DNA of 64,000 nucleotides. Origin: Burkholderia anthina (lineage in GTDB: Bacteria; Pseudomonadota; Gammaproteobacteria; Burkholderiales; Burkholderiaceae). Shown in pieces: positions 8,288 through 16,258 of this stretch (the first letter of the stretch is position 1; each line of letters begins with the position of its first letter). The stretch is from the NCBI RefSeq assembly GCF_902498995.1, contig NZ_CABVLY010000021.1, positions 86,267-150,266 on the forward strand, read 5' to 3'. Made by a program: the position numbers and the translations under genes. The notes beneath the pieces are model-generated. The model was not told the origin of the DNA. It ran no database searches and saw only the letters and a list, made by a program, of their open reading frames with translations.

Positions 8288-9001
8288 TCAAACGGACGTA
8301 AGCCACCCGTCGAAAATCTGCTGGCCGGGCACGGTGACGCGCAGCACGCGCGGTCGCGCGGTGCGCTCGATCCAGCCGTGCGCGCAGAAGCTGTCGAGCA
8401 GCGCTGCACCGAGTGCGCCGCCGAGATGTGCGCGGCGCTCGCTCCAGTCGAGACAGCCGCATGCGAAGCGGCGCCGGCGCGCGCGTTGCTGCTCGACATC
8501 GATGCCCCAGCGCGCGAGCGCCTGCGTGCCGAGCTCGGTGGTCTCGATCTCGTCGCCGTTTGCCTGCAGCCAGCCGCGCGCGGTGAGCCCGTCGAAGATC
8601 CGGACCGCAAGTTCGCCGGCCATGTGGTCGTAGCAGGTGCGCGCATAGCGCAACTCTGCCGGCACTGTGCGCGATGGCGGCGGCACCGGGCGATGCGGGG
8701 CTGCCGCGCGGGCGACGTTCGCGAGCGCTTCGAGCGACGCCGCGATGTCGGCCGACGCGAGCCGGTAGTAGCGGTGCCGGCCGCGCACGTCGAGCGCGAG
8801 CAGGCCGCCTTCGGTCAGGCGGGCGAGGTGCGCACTCGCGGCGGACGGTGACAGCCCCGCGATCATCGTCAGTTCCCCGGCCGGCCGTGCGCTGCCGTCC
8901 ATCAGCACCCACAGCATCGCGGCGCGCCCCGGATCCGCGATCAGCGCGCCGATGCGGCTCAGGCCCGGAAAGTGGTGGTCGTCTTGGTCGGTCATCGTCA
9001 T
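8288..9001 (-). CDS. ArsR-family winged-helix transcriptional regulator
   Basis: A 237-residue protein with an N-terminal ArsR-type winged helix (about residues 10-85: DPGRAAMLWVLMDGSARPAG, then GLSPSAASAHLARL as recognition helix and GRHRYYRLAS as wing). The C-terminal half resembles extended ArsR regulators and contains CGCLDWSERRAHLGG, whose cysteines could bind metal or sense redox state. It lacks the classic ELCVCDL metal motif. The start is one of two close ATGs (9001 or 8995). It lies in the same direction as the FecR-type gene, 160 bases upstream. The target is unknown; such proteins often repress an adjacent gene. Confidence 0.8.
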   Translation of the reverse strand: MTMTDQDDHHFPGLSRIGALIADPGRAAMLWVLMDGSARPAGELTMIAGLSPSAASAHLARLTEGGLLALDVRGRHRYYRLASADIAASLEALANVARAAAPHRPVPPPSRTVPAELRYARTCYDHMAGELAVRIFDGLTARGWLQANGDEIETTELGTQALARWGIDVEQQRARRRRFACGCLDWSERRAHLGGALGAALLDSFCAHGWIERTARPRVLRVTVPGQQIFDGWLTSV

Positions 9002-9187
9002 GTCTCGTCTGGCGGGATGACTGCAGTGTAGGTGCTGAGCGCATTCGATGTTTCGCGTTCGGGTGAAATGTCGGATGCAGTGGGGCGGTGCCGCAGCGTC
9101 GCGGCGGGCCGGACTGCGGCCGCCGGCCGTGCACGCGTAGAATGGCCGGACGCGGCGGCAGTGGGCCGCCGGATGCGACGCGATGCA

Positions 9188-9331
9188 ATGATGAAGACGA
9201 TTTTCTGCCTGTTGGCGGTCGCGCTGGTCTGCGCGGCCTGTGCGCAGGGCGGCGCGGGTGCCGCCGGCGAGCGGGGCGGCAGCCTCGAGATGTACGGGAC
9301 GATCGATCAGGGAATCACGGTGCGCCGCTGA
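9188..9331 (+). CDS. Tiny putative lipoprotein with porin-like C terminus
   Basis: A 47-residue frame, MMKTIFCLLAVALVCAAC then a Gly/Ala linker and GSLEMYGTIDQGITVRR. The N terminus looks like a lipoprotein signal with a candidate lipidated Cys18, although position -3 is Cys rather than Leu. The C-terminal GSLEMYGTIDQGI closely resembles the first beta-strand of Burkholderia trimeric porins (SVTLYGVIDAGI type), yet the frame stops there. It could be a genuine small lipoprotein or a porin remnant. It is preceded by the divergent ArsR gene. Confidence 0.5.
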   Translation: MMKTIFCLLAVALVCAACAQGGAGAAGERGGSLEMYGTIDQGITVRR

Positions 9332-9413
9332 CGGGCGCCGGTTTCCGGCGAGCATTCCCGCGTCAGCGCGCGGTTGTGCGTGCGACGCCCGCCGCGTGGC
9401 GCGTATTGCGACG

Positions 9414-9437
9414 CGTTGCCGCAGTGCAACGTATAAT
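9414..9437 (+). promoter_or_regulatory. TATAAT box with abutting inverted repeat, upstream of the thioesterase
   Basis: A perfect TATAAT lies at 9432-9437, 39 bases before the thioesterase ATG. Immediately upstream, CGTTGC-N6-GCAACG (9414-9431) is a perfect inverted repeat filling the -35/-10 spacer. No good -35 is visible at 17 bases. The arrangement suggests an activator- or repressor-controlled promoter. Confidence 0.45.
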
Positions 9438-9476
9438 GCGCCGATTGCAGCGCCCCCGCCGCCTGGAGCCCACAAG

Positions 9477-9989
9477 ATGTCCCGACCGTCCCCCGTACCG
9501 GCCGCCCTCGACCGCACTGAAACCGTATTCCGCTTCCTTGCCGAGCCGTCGTCCGTGAATTTCGGCGGCAAGGTGCATGGCGGCGCGCTGATGAAGTGGA
9601 TCGACGAGGTCGCGTATGCATGCGCGGCGGTCTGGTCGAGCCGCTACTGCGTGACGGTCAGCGTCGGCAACATCCGCTTCCAGCGTCCGATCCTCGTCGG
9701 CAACCTCGTCGAACTGAAGGCGCGCGTCGTTGCGACGGGCCGCACCAGCATGCACATCCACGTGTCCGTGCATGCCGGCGATCCGAAGGGCGGCGTGCTG
9801 CGTCAGACGACCGATTGCCTCGTCGTGTTCGTCGCGGTCGACGAGAACGGCAACCCGGTGCCGGTGCCGCCGTTCGTGCCCGAGACCGACGAGCAGAAAG
9901 TGCTCGCGAAATATGCGGCCGACGTGCGTGCCGCGCTCGACAAGATCGTCGAGATGAAGCCCGAGGAAGTGGCGAAGGGCACGGTCTGA
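9477..9989 (+). CDS. Acyl-CoA thioesterase, hotdog fold (YciA-like)
   Basis: A 170-residue single hotdog-domain protein. NFGGKVHGGALMKWIDEVAYACA is the central-helix signature of acyl-CoA thioesterases, with the catalytic acid in WIDEVA. The strands VTVSVGNIRFQRPILVGNLVEL and SMHIHVSVHAGDPKGG follow. It hydrolyses acyl-CoA to free acid and CoA in the cytoplasm. The start is set by GGAG at 9464-9467. The frame extends upstream to 9240, but that part is not conserved-looking. It converges on fumC. Confidence 0.88.
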   Translation: MSRPSPVPAALDRTETVFRFLAEPSSVNFGGKVHGGALMKWIDEVAYACAAVWSSRYCVTVSVGNIRFQRPILVGNLVELKARVVATGRTSMHIHVSVHAGDPKGGVLRQTTDCLVVFVAVDENGNPVPVPPFVPETDEQKVLAKYAADVRAALDKIVEMKPEEVAKGTV

Positions 9990-9994
9990 CACCC

Positions 9995-10024
9995 ACGGGC
10001 GCCGCGCGTTCGCGCCGCGCCCGT
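9995..10024. terminator. Strong hairpin between convergent thioesterase and fumC
   Basis: Thirteen bases (9995-10007) pair with 10012-10024 with a single C-C mismatch around a GTTC loop. There is no T run on either side, so termination would need Rho or a hairpin-only mechanism, but the convergent position fits a transcript-end stabiliser. Confidence 0.5.
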
Positions 10025-10034
10025 CATCGCGTGA

Positions 10035-11429
10035 TTACCGCGATCCGATCATCTGCTCGGGCCGCACCCACGCATCGAATTCCGCTTCGGTCAGGTAACC
10101 GAGCGCGAGCGCGGCGGCCTTCAGCGTCGTGCCTTCCTTGTGCGCCTTCTTCGCGATCTGCGCGGCCTTGTCGTAGCCGATGTGCGGGTTGAGCGCCGTC
10201 ACCAGCATCAGCGATTCGTTCAGCAGCAGGTCGATGCGCGCGCGGTTCGGCTCGATGCCTACCGCGCAGTGGTCGTTGAAGCTCTGCGCGCCGTCGGCGA
10301 GCAGCCGCACCGATTGCAGCACGTTGTGCGCGATCATCGGCCGGAACACGTTCAGCTCGAAATTGCCGCTTGCGCCGCCGACGTTGACCGCGACGTCGTT
10401 GCCGAACACCTGGCAGCACAGCATCGTCACGGCTTCCGACTGCGTCGGATTCACCTTGCCCGGCATGATCGAGCTGCCCGGCTCGTTTTCCGGAATCGAC
10501 AGTTCGCCAAGCCCGCAGCGCGGCCCGCTCGCGAGCCAGCGGACGTCGTTCGCGATCTTCATCAGGCTGGCCGCGACGGTCTTCAGCGCGCCGTGCGCGA
10601 ACACCAGCGCGTCGGCGGCCGCCATCACCTCGAACTTGCTCGGCGCCGTCACGAACGGCAGCTTGGTCAGCCGGCCGATCTCGTCGGCGACGCGCACCGC
10701 GAATTCCGGATGCGCGTTCAGCCCGGTGCCGACCGCGGTGCCGCCCAGCGCGAGTTCGTACAGGTGCGGCAGCGTCGATTCGAGGTGCCGGATGCCCTGG
10801 TCGAGTTGCGCGACGTAGCCGGAGAATTCCTGGCCGAGCGTGAGCGGCGTCGCGTCCTGCAGGTGCGTGCGGCCGATCTTCACGATGTCGGCGAATGCCT
10901 TCGACTTCGCATCGAGCGTCGTGCGCAGCGTGCGCAGCGCGGGCAGCAGGTGATTGACGATCGCGTACGCGGCGGCGATGTGCATCGCGGTCGGGAACAC
11001 GTCGTTCGACGATTGGCCGCGGTTCACGTCGTCGTTCGGATGCACCTTGCGCGCTTCGCCGCGCTCGCCGCCCATCAGCTCGCTCGCGCGGTTCGCGATC
11101 ACCTCGTTGAGGTTCATGTTGGTCTGCGTGCCGGAGCCCGTCTGCCATACGGCGAGCGGGAATTCGCGCGGATGCTTGCCCGCGATGATTTCGTCGGCCG
11201 TGTCGATGATCGCGCGCGCCTTGTCGTCGGCGAGCACGCCGAGCGACTGGTTCACCGCGGCTGCCGCGCGCTTGACGATCGCGAGCGCGTGGATCAGCTC
11301 GGGCGACTGCTTCTCCGTCGAGATCCGGAAATTCTGCAGCGAGCGCTCGGTCTGCGCGCCCCAGAGCCGGTCGGCCGGCACGGCGATCTCGCCGAACGTG
11401 TCGCGTTCCATCCGAACTGCTTCGTTCAT
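10035..11429 (-). CDS. fumC: Class II fumarate hydratase
   Basis: A 464-residue class II fumarase interconverting fumarate and malate in the TCA cycle without an iron-sulfur cluster. The family signature GSSIMPGKVNPTQSE is present, with TGSGTQTNMNLNEVIANRA and the active-site His in HPNDDVNRGQSSND. The start at 11429 has a perfect AGGAGG 8 bases upstream. A seven-pair GC hairpin (11457-11473) lies in the leader. Confidence 0.97.
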   Translation of the reverse strand: MNEAVRMERDTFGEIAVPADRLWGAQTERSLQNFRISTEKQSPELIHALAIVKRAAAAVNQSLGVLADDKARAIIDTADEIIAGKHPREFPLAVWQTGSGTQTNMNLNEVIANRASELMGGERGEARKVHPNDDVNRGQSSNDVFPTAMHIAAAYAIVNHLLPALRTLRTTLDAKSKAFADIVKIGRTHLQDATPLTLGQEFSGYVAQLDQGIRHLESTLPHLYELALGGTAVGTGLNAHPEFAVRVADEIGRLTKLPFVTAPSKFEVMAAADALVFAHGALKTVAASLMKIANDVRWLASGPRCGLGELSIPENEPGSSIMPGKVNPTQSEAVTMLCCQVFGNDVAVNVGGASGNFELNVFRPMIAHNVLQSVRLLADGAQSFNDHCAVGIEPNRARIDLLLNESLMLVTALNPHIGYDKAAQIAKKAHKEGTTLKAAALALGYLTEAEFDAWVRPEQMIGSR

Positions 11430-11573
11430 GATGCACTCCTCCTGGAAAAGGGAAAGGCCGCGCGTCGCGCGGCGTCTGGCGTATCGTGGGGCAGTCGCGC
11501 CGCCTGGATGGCGGCGTTCTGGATCTTCAACCGACAAGCATAGCGCTGGCGGCGATTTCGCGTCGTGTCGCGC

Positions 11574-12962
11574 TCAGCGCGTCGCCGCGATGAGCGACGC
11601 GCTTTTCAGATGGAAGCGCCATGCCATCAGCACGGCGACGCTCGCGAGGCCGGCCGCGAGCCCCCACCACAGGCCGCGGGCCCCGAGGCCCGCGTGGAAT
11701 GCCAGCCAGTAGCCGGTCGGGAAGCCGATTCCCCAGTAGCCGAAAGTCGCCGCGAGCATCGGGATGCGCGTGTCCTTCAACCCGCGCAACGCGCCGGATG
11801 CGACGGTCTGCATGCCGTCGACGATCTGGAACACCGCGGCGATGCCGAGCAGCGACGCGGCGAGCGACACCGTGCCGACGTTCGACGGATCGTCGAGGTG
11901 CAGGTACAGGCCGACGATCGCATGCGGTGCGACGATCAGCACGAGACCGGACAGCGACATGAACGCGACGCCGAGGCCGAGCGCGACGAAGCCCGCGTGC
12001 CGCGCGGCGACAGGCGCACCGGCGCCGACCCAGTAGCCGACCCGCACGTTGGCGGCCTGGCCGATCGCGAGCGGCACCATGAAGGCTACCGACGCGACGT
12101 TCAGCGCGATCTGGTGCGCGGCAAGCGAGGTCGCGCCGAGCACGCCGATGGTCAGGCCCGTCGCGAGAAAGAGCGTCGATTCGACCCCGTACGTGATCGC
12201 CACCGGCCAGCCGATGCCGATCAGCTCGCCCATCACCGGCAGCTTCGGGCGCGCGGCGGTCACGAAATGACGGAACCGCTGGCGGCCGTGCAGCAGCCAG
12301 ATCAGCGCGAGTGCCGTGAGCCAGATCGTGATCGTCGTCGCGACGGCCGAACCGAGGAAGCCCAGCCGCGGCAACCCGAAGGCGCCGTGGATCAGTCCGT
12401 AGTTCAGCACGCCGTTGATGCCGACGCCGCCGATCGACACCCACAGCAGCCGCCGCGCGGCGCCGATCGCGGGCAGGAACGCGCGCATCAGCCCGACGCC
12501 GATCAGGCTGCCGAGCGCCGCGAAACGCAGGATGCCGGTGTACTCGCCGACGTGATGCGCGAGCAGCGGCGGCTCGTGGAACATCAGCAGGATCGGTTCG
12601 GACAGCGACAGCGCGACGATCGCCGGAATCGCGAGCAGCACGGACAGCACGAAGCCGGTCCAGTAGATGTGCGGCACCCGGTGTTCGGCCTGCGCGCCGC
12701 GCGCATGCGCGACGCTCACGCTCACCGACGACAGCACGCCCTGCAGCACGGTCACGATGACGAAGAAGAAGTTTGCGCCGAGGCCGCCGGCCGCGAGCGA
12801 ATCGGGGCCGAGCGAGCCGAGCAGCACCGTGTCGGTGACGCTCATCGCCATCTGCGAGAGTTGCGCGATCGCAAGCGGGGCGGCGAGGCGCGCGGTATCG
12901 GCGGCATGACTGGACAGGGACGGCGGCGCGGCGGCCGTCCGCGTAAGACCGGAATGCGACAT
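11574..12962 (-). CDS. MATE-family multidrug efflux transporter (NorM-like)
   Basis: A 462-residue inner-membrane protein with about twelve hydrophobic segments in two similar halves, typical of MATE cation-coupled drug exporters. Family-like segments include LAAPLAIAQLSQMAMSVTDTVLLG near the N terminus and LGATSLAAHQIALNVASVAFMVPLAIGQAA split over the second half, equivalent to the NorM GxxxLAAxQIA repeat. Length is standard. It ends 145 bases upstream of fumC in the same direction. Substrates cannot be read from sequence. Confidence 0.92.
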   Translation of the reverse strand: MSHSGLTRTAAAPPSLSSHAADTARLAAPLAIAQLSQMAMSVTDTVLLGSLGPDSLAAGGLGANFFFVIVTVLQGVLSSVSVSVAHARGAQAEHRVPHIYWTGFVLSVLLAIPAIVALSLSEPILLMFHEPPLLAHHVGEYTGILRFAALGSLIGVGLMRAFLPAIGAARRLLWVSIGGVGINGVLNYGLIHGAFGLPRLGFLGSAVATTITIWLTALALIWLLHGRQRFRHFVTAARPKLPVMGELIGIGWPVAITYGVESTLFLATGLTIGVLGATSLAAHQIALNVASVAFMVPLAIGQAANVRVGYWVGAGAPVAARHAGFVALGLGVAFMSLSGLVLIVAPHAIVGLYLHLDDPSNVGTVSLAASLLGIAAVFQIVDGMQTVASGALRGLKDTRIPMLAATFGYWGIGFPTGYWLAFHAGLGARGLWWGLAAGLASVAVLMAWRFHLKSASLIAATR

Positions 12963-13089
12963 GGAATGGGCGCTCGCGCAGGTGCGGGCCCGCGCTGCCT
13001 GTATTTATTTTGAGAGACAGCTAGCTTACGGCTTTATTGAAACCGTGTCGAACGCGCGCCGATGGCCATGTCGAGGTCAGGGGGAACCG

Positions 13090-13308
13090 CTATGCGTCGT
13101 GGACCGCGATCCGCGTGTCGCCGAACAGCACGACCTGACCCGCGCGGATCTTGCAGGTCTTGCGCAGCTCGACCGCGCCGTCGACTTTCACCGCGCCGGA
13201 CGCGACGAACATCTTCGCGGTGCCGCCGCTGTCCGCGAGGCCGGTGATCTTGAGGAGGTTGTGCAGCTCGACGTATTCGCCGGTCAGCGTGAAATCCAGG
13301 TTGGGCAT
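13090..13308 (-). CDS. Small S4-domain RNA-binding protein
   Basis: A 72-residue protein that is nearly all S4 domain: LHNLLKITGLADSGGTAKMFV then GAVKVDGAVELRKTCKIRAG. It is similar in size to the YbcJ/YlmH-tail group of stand-alone S4 proteins, which bind structured RNA such as rRNA. The reading frame is open well upstream, but MPNLDF gives the family length. No Shine-Dalgarno is visible before it. It lies 128 bases upstream of the MATE gene in the same direction. Confidence 0.8.
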   Translation of the reverse strand: MPNLDFTLTGEYVELHNLLKITGLADSGGTAKMFVASGAVKVDGAVELRKTCKIRAGQVVLFGDTRIAVHDA

Positions 13309-13528
13309 GACGAAAGGGGGGCGCAATGCGCGGGAGGAGTCGCCCCGCATCATACGGCACCGCGGGCCGGCACGCGAGCGCGGACGGCCGCGGCCCGCAG
13401 TTGTTAAGGACTGTGAGCCATTCGTCAGCAAATGAAACGGTGGGTAACAGTCTGAGAGATTCGAGAACCGGCCGTGCGGCCCGCGGGTCTTTCGTCGTAC
13501 CTGCTGCATGTTGCGGCAGGGGACGCGA

Positions 13529-13550
13529 CGGATCGCATCGATGCGATCCG
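13529..13550. promoter_or_regulatory. Perfect 22-base palindrome upstream of the Ala/Lys-rich secreted protein
   Basis: CGGATCGCATC followed directly by its reverse complement GATGCGATCCG, ending 28 bases before the ATG at 13579 and just before the AGGAGG. It could be an operator for a dimeric regulator. In the mRNA it could be a 9-pair hairpin with a tetraloop close to the ribosome site. Confidence 0.6.
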
Positions 13551-13578
13551 CGCCAACAACTTCTTGAGGAGGATTGTC

Positions 13579-13983
13579 ATGTCCAAGATTCGTACGATGC
13601 TGATCGGTGCCGCGCTGACGGCGTTCGCCACTTCGGCCGCATTCGCGCAGACGGGCGTCGCGACCCAGGGCAGCGCGGGAGCCGGCGTGCAGGCACAGGC
13701 GCCGGCCGCGGGTGTCGGGGCAGGCGTGCAAGGCGGTGCCGGCGCGAACGCATCGGGCAATGCGGCGGGCGGCGCGACCGACGCGCTCGGCACGGCAGCC
13801 GACGGCGCGAAGGATACGGCTGCGTCGTCGGTTCACTCGGCCAAGAAGCACGCGAAGCATGCGGCGAAGTCGGCCAAGCACCATGCCGGTACGGCCAAGT
13901 CGAAGGTGGGTGACGCAGCGGCCGAAGGCGGTGCGTCGGCAGACGTGCAGGGCGGTGCATCGGCCCAGGGCGCCACGCAGTAA
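13579..13983 (+). CDS. Secreted Ala/Gly/Lys-rich protein, function unknown
   Basis: A 134-residue exported protein. MSKIRTMLIGAALTAFATSA with AFAQ is a clear signal peptide. The mature part begins with a Gly/Ala/Gln-rich segment, has a central Lys/His/Ala-rich stretch (AKKHAKHAAKSAKHHAGTAK, roughly residues 90-112) like a histone H1 tail, and ends in an acidic-Gly/Ala tail. The composition suggests an unstructured polycation in the periplasm or outside. A good AGGAGG fixes the start. It has its own terminator. Confidence 0.75.
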   Translation: MSKIRTMLIGAALTAFATSAAFAQTGVATQGSAGAGVQAQAPAAGVGAGVQGGAGANASGNAAGGATDALGTAADGAKDTAASSVHSAKKHAKHAAKSAKHHAGTAKSKVGDAAAEGGASADVQGGASAQGATQ

Positions 13984-14046
13984 GCGGTGCCCCGTCGCCG
14001 CGCGATGCTCGCCCCGGACGGCGCATCGCGACGGCGGTGATCCGGC

Positions 14047-14081
14047 GGCCCGGTTCGCATTGCGCGGCCCGGGCCGTTTTT
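14047..14081 (+). terminator. Intrinsic terminator of the Ala/Lys-rich protein gene
   Basis: GGCCCGG (14047-14053) pairs with CCGGGCC (14069-14075) across a 15-base loop, followed by GTTTTT. Confidence 0.6.
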
Positions 14082-14100
14082 CATGCGCCGGCGCGGGCCG

Positions 14101-14880
14101 TCATGGCCGGCGCTGGTCCGGCCCCGGGCCGGGCGCACGCCGCGCGGCGGCGGCCGGCGCAAACACGCTGCGCAGCCATCCGGCAAGCCGCGCGAAGACG
14201 TCATATGGCTCGTCGACGAAGATCTCGGGTTTCAGGAGCCGCATGTACTCCATGATCTGCTGCGCTTCCTGTTTCTGGAACGAGCCGTGCGAGAGACCGA
14301 GCCGCAGCAGCCCGCGCAGTTCGCCGAGCTTGTCGCGCGCCGCGCTGCCGACGCTCATCTCGCACGCGAGCTTCGCCTCGTAGATGCGCTGCCGCAGCGA
14401 CTCCGCGAGCCGCCACGCGGGCGTCTGCATCATCTCCTCGAGTGTCTGGATGTCGTGCACCGCGCTCTTGATCTGTGCGGCGAGCGGGTCGACGAGCGAT
14501 GCGTCGCTCTGCGCCTCGGCGACGATCGCCTTGGCCCAGTCGCGGCAGGCCTTCGCGAGCTCGTCCGGCGTCCATTCGGAGCGCGACGCGAAACCGAAGC
14601 CGAATTCGCCGGCCTGCCGCATCAGGATCGCGACGACGTCCGGGAACTCCTTGTCGAGGGTGCGCTTTGCCCACGCGTACTGGCCGCCCTCGAGCATCCG
14701 CTGTACCGCGTGCTCGGTCAGCGGCACCATGTTGTCGAGCAGCTTGGCGCGCAGGAAATCCTCGAACGACGGCGTCGCGAACTGCGGGTCGAGCTTCAGC
14801 GATACGCGCACGAACGCATCGTAGTCCTTGCGCAGTGACGCAAGGGTGTCGTCCTTGATGGAAAGGGTGATCTGGCCCAT
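14101..14880 (-). CDS. Conserved hypothetical protein
   Basis: A 259-residue soluble protein without signal peptide or membrane segment, beginning MGQITLSIKDDTLASLRKDY. It is mostly helical in appearance, with regular heptad-like stretches such as LEEMMQTPAWRLAESLRQRI and a weakly basic Pro/Ala/Arg tail. I do not recognise the family. The frame is open to 15009, but the ATG at 14880 gives a normal N terminus. It stands alone between a convergent neighbour and azlD, which lies 159 bases upstream on the same strand. No function is proposed. Confidence 0.7.
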   Translation of the reverse strand: MGQITLSIKDDTLASLRKDYDAFVRVSLKLDPQFATPSFEDFLRAKLLDNMVPLTEHAVQRMLEGGQYAWAKRTLDKEFPDVVAILMRQAGEFGFGFASRSEWTPDELAKACRDWAKAIVAEAQSDASLVDPLAAQIKSAVHDIQTLEEMMQTPAWRLAESLRQRIYEAKLACEMSVGSAARDKLGELRGLLRLGLSHGSFQKQEAQQIMEYMRLLKPEIFVDEPYDVFARLAGWLRSVFAPAAAARRAPGPGPDQRRP

Positions 14881-15039
14881 GAATCGTCTCGATGGCGGCC
14901 CGCGCGGGCAGGTCGCCGGCATCACGCACCAGGACGGGCGCAGCGTCGACGGACCGGTTCGCGCCGAGGCCGATGGCGGGTCTTCATTCCCTATATCGGC
15001 GCGCCGCACGCAAACTTGAGCGCGACCGGCGAAGCGCGC

Positions 15040-15378
15040 TTACGCCGGCAGCCAGTGCGGCATCACGATCCCTTGCCAGAAGAAGAACACCGCGAGCCCG
15101 ACCGCGATCGTCAGGAGCGGCCGGCGCGTCGTTGCCGATACGAGCACGGCGGCGAGCGCGCCGACGAGCTGCGGATTGCGCCAGGTCAGTTCGGCCGTGC
15201 CGCCGTGCGGCGAGACGACCATCGGCACGATGATCGCGGTCAGCACGGTGACGGGCACGAAGCCGAGCGCGGTCCGCACGAGCGGCGGAAAGGTCAGCCG
15301 CTCGCCGAACAGGAACAGCGTCGTCCGGATCGCATAGGTGATGACGGCCATCCCGAGGATCAGCAACGCGTAGCTCAC
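15040..15378 (-). CDS. azlD: AzlD-type branched-chain amino acid exporter subunit
   Basis: A 112-residue hydrophobic protein with four predicted membrane segments (YALLILGMAVITYAIR, ALGFVPVTVLTAIIVPMVV, LVGALAAVLVSATT, LLTIAVGLAVFFFW), the AzlD pattern. It works with AzlC to export branched-chain amino acids. The start is GTG at 15378, set by GGAGG upstream and overlapping the azlC stop by four bases (GTGA), so translation is coupled. Confidence 0.9.
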   Translation of the reverse strand: MSYALLILGMAVITYAIRTTLFLFGERLTFPPLVRTALGFVPVTVLTAIIVPMVVSPHGGTAELTWRNPQLVGALAAVLVSATTRRPLLTIAVGLAVFFFWQGIVMPHWLPA

Positions 15379-16142
15379 GATGCGGCCTCCGTGCACGAAC
15401 CGGTGCGCGAGCGTGCGTGCAGCAGCGTGAGCGCGACGCCGACCGCGACGCCGGCGGCCACGGCGCCGAGCAGCCCGAGCTTGTACGGCCAGCCCTGCCA
15501 GAAGTACGCGAGCGTGCCGGCTGTCGCGGCGGCCGCGAAATAGCGCAGCGTGCCGAGTTGCGGGACGACGATCGCGATGAAGGTCGCCGCCATCGCGAAA
15601 TCGAGCCCGAGCGACTGGAGGCCCGGGAACGCGGCGCCGAAGCCGATGCCCGCGAGCGTCCAGACCTGCCAGTTCAGGTACATCGCGAGGCCCGAGCCGA
15701 AGAAGTAGTACGGGCCGATCGCACCGGGCGGGAAGTGCCGGTAGTGCGCATAGGCGACCGCGAACACCTCGTCGGTCATCAGCGCGCCGAGCGTTGCGCG
15801 CCAGCGCAGCGGCAGGTGCGCGACGTACGGCGCGAGCGTCGCGCTGTACAGCAGGTGACGCAGGTTCACGATCAGCGTCGTCGCGAGCACGACGACGAAG
15901 CTCGCGCTGCCGGCGATCAGGCCGAGCGCGATGAATTGCGCGGAGCCGGCGAACACGACGAGCGACATCAGCGCGCCGTGCCAGGCGGCGAGCGGGCCGC
16001 CGCCGACGAGCGTGCCGAAGATCACGCCGAACGGCGCCGCGCCGATCATCATCGGGATCGTGTCGCGTGCGCCGTCGAGCCATTCGTTCAGCGGACGGCG
16101 GGGTGGGGGCGAGGGTACGGGGTTCAAGGGGCGCTTCTCCAT
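15375..16142 (-). CDS. azlC: AzlC-type branched-chain amino acid exporter subunit
   Basis: A 255-residue inner-membrane protein of the AzlC family. DTIPMMIGAAPFGVIFGTL, the SLVVFAGSAQFIALGL segment and VNLRHLLYSATLAPYV are characteristic, with about seven hydrophobic segments. It forms the large subunit of the AzlCD exporter, and azlD follows with a 4-base overlap. The AraC-type gene immediately upstream in the same direction may regulate the pair. Confidence 0.93.
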   Translation of the reverse strand: MEKRPLNPVPSPPPRRPLNEWLDGARDTIPMMIGAAPFGVIFGTLVGGGPLAAWHGALMSLVVFAGSAQFIALGLIAGSASFVVVLATTLIVNLRHLLYSATLAPYVAHLPLRWRATLGALMTDEVFAVAYAHYRHFPPGAIGPYYFFGSGLAMYLNWQVWTLAGIGFGAAFPGLQSLGLDFAMAATFIAIVVPQLGTLRYFAAAATAGTLAYFWQGWPYKLGLLGAVAAGVAVGVALTLLHARSRTGSCTEAAS

Positions 16143-16216
16143 GAGTCGGAGGATAGCGGGCCGGCGCCGTGACGGCTTGTATGTTCTTGCGCCCGCCGAT
16201 GTCGGCGGTGCGATGT

Positions 16217-16240
16217 GCTGGCACGGTTTCCCGTGCCAGC
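16217..16240 (-). terminator. Hairpin with GAAA tetraloop between the araC-type gene and azlC
   Basis: A perfect ten-pair stem (16217-16226 with 16231-16240). Read on the minus strand, the loop is GAAA closed by G-C, a stable GNRA tetraloop. No T run follows, so it is not a standard terminator. It could limit read-through into azlCD or stabilise the araC-type mRNA 3' end. Confidence 0.45.
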
Positions 16241-16258
16241 GAAGCGCGAAAGCGTGCG

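Noticed and set aside
5599..8301. A 900-residue open frame antisense to the FecR-type gene
   Set aside because: Extremely Arg-rich and lacking any domain, whereas the minus-strand frame has a signal peptide and recognisable domains.
16210..16232. Sigma54 promoter suggested by TGGCAC near 16219
   Set aside because: The required TTGC at the -12 position is absent, and TGGCAC is one arm of a perfect hairpin.
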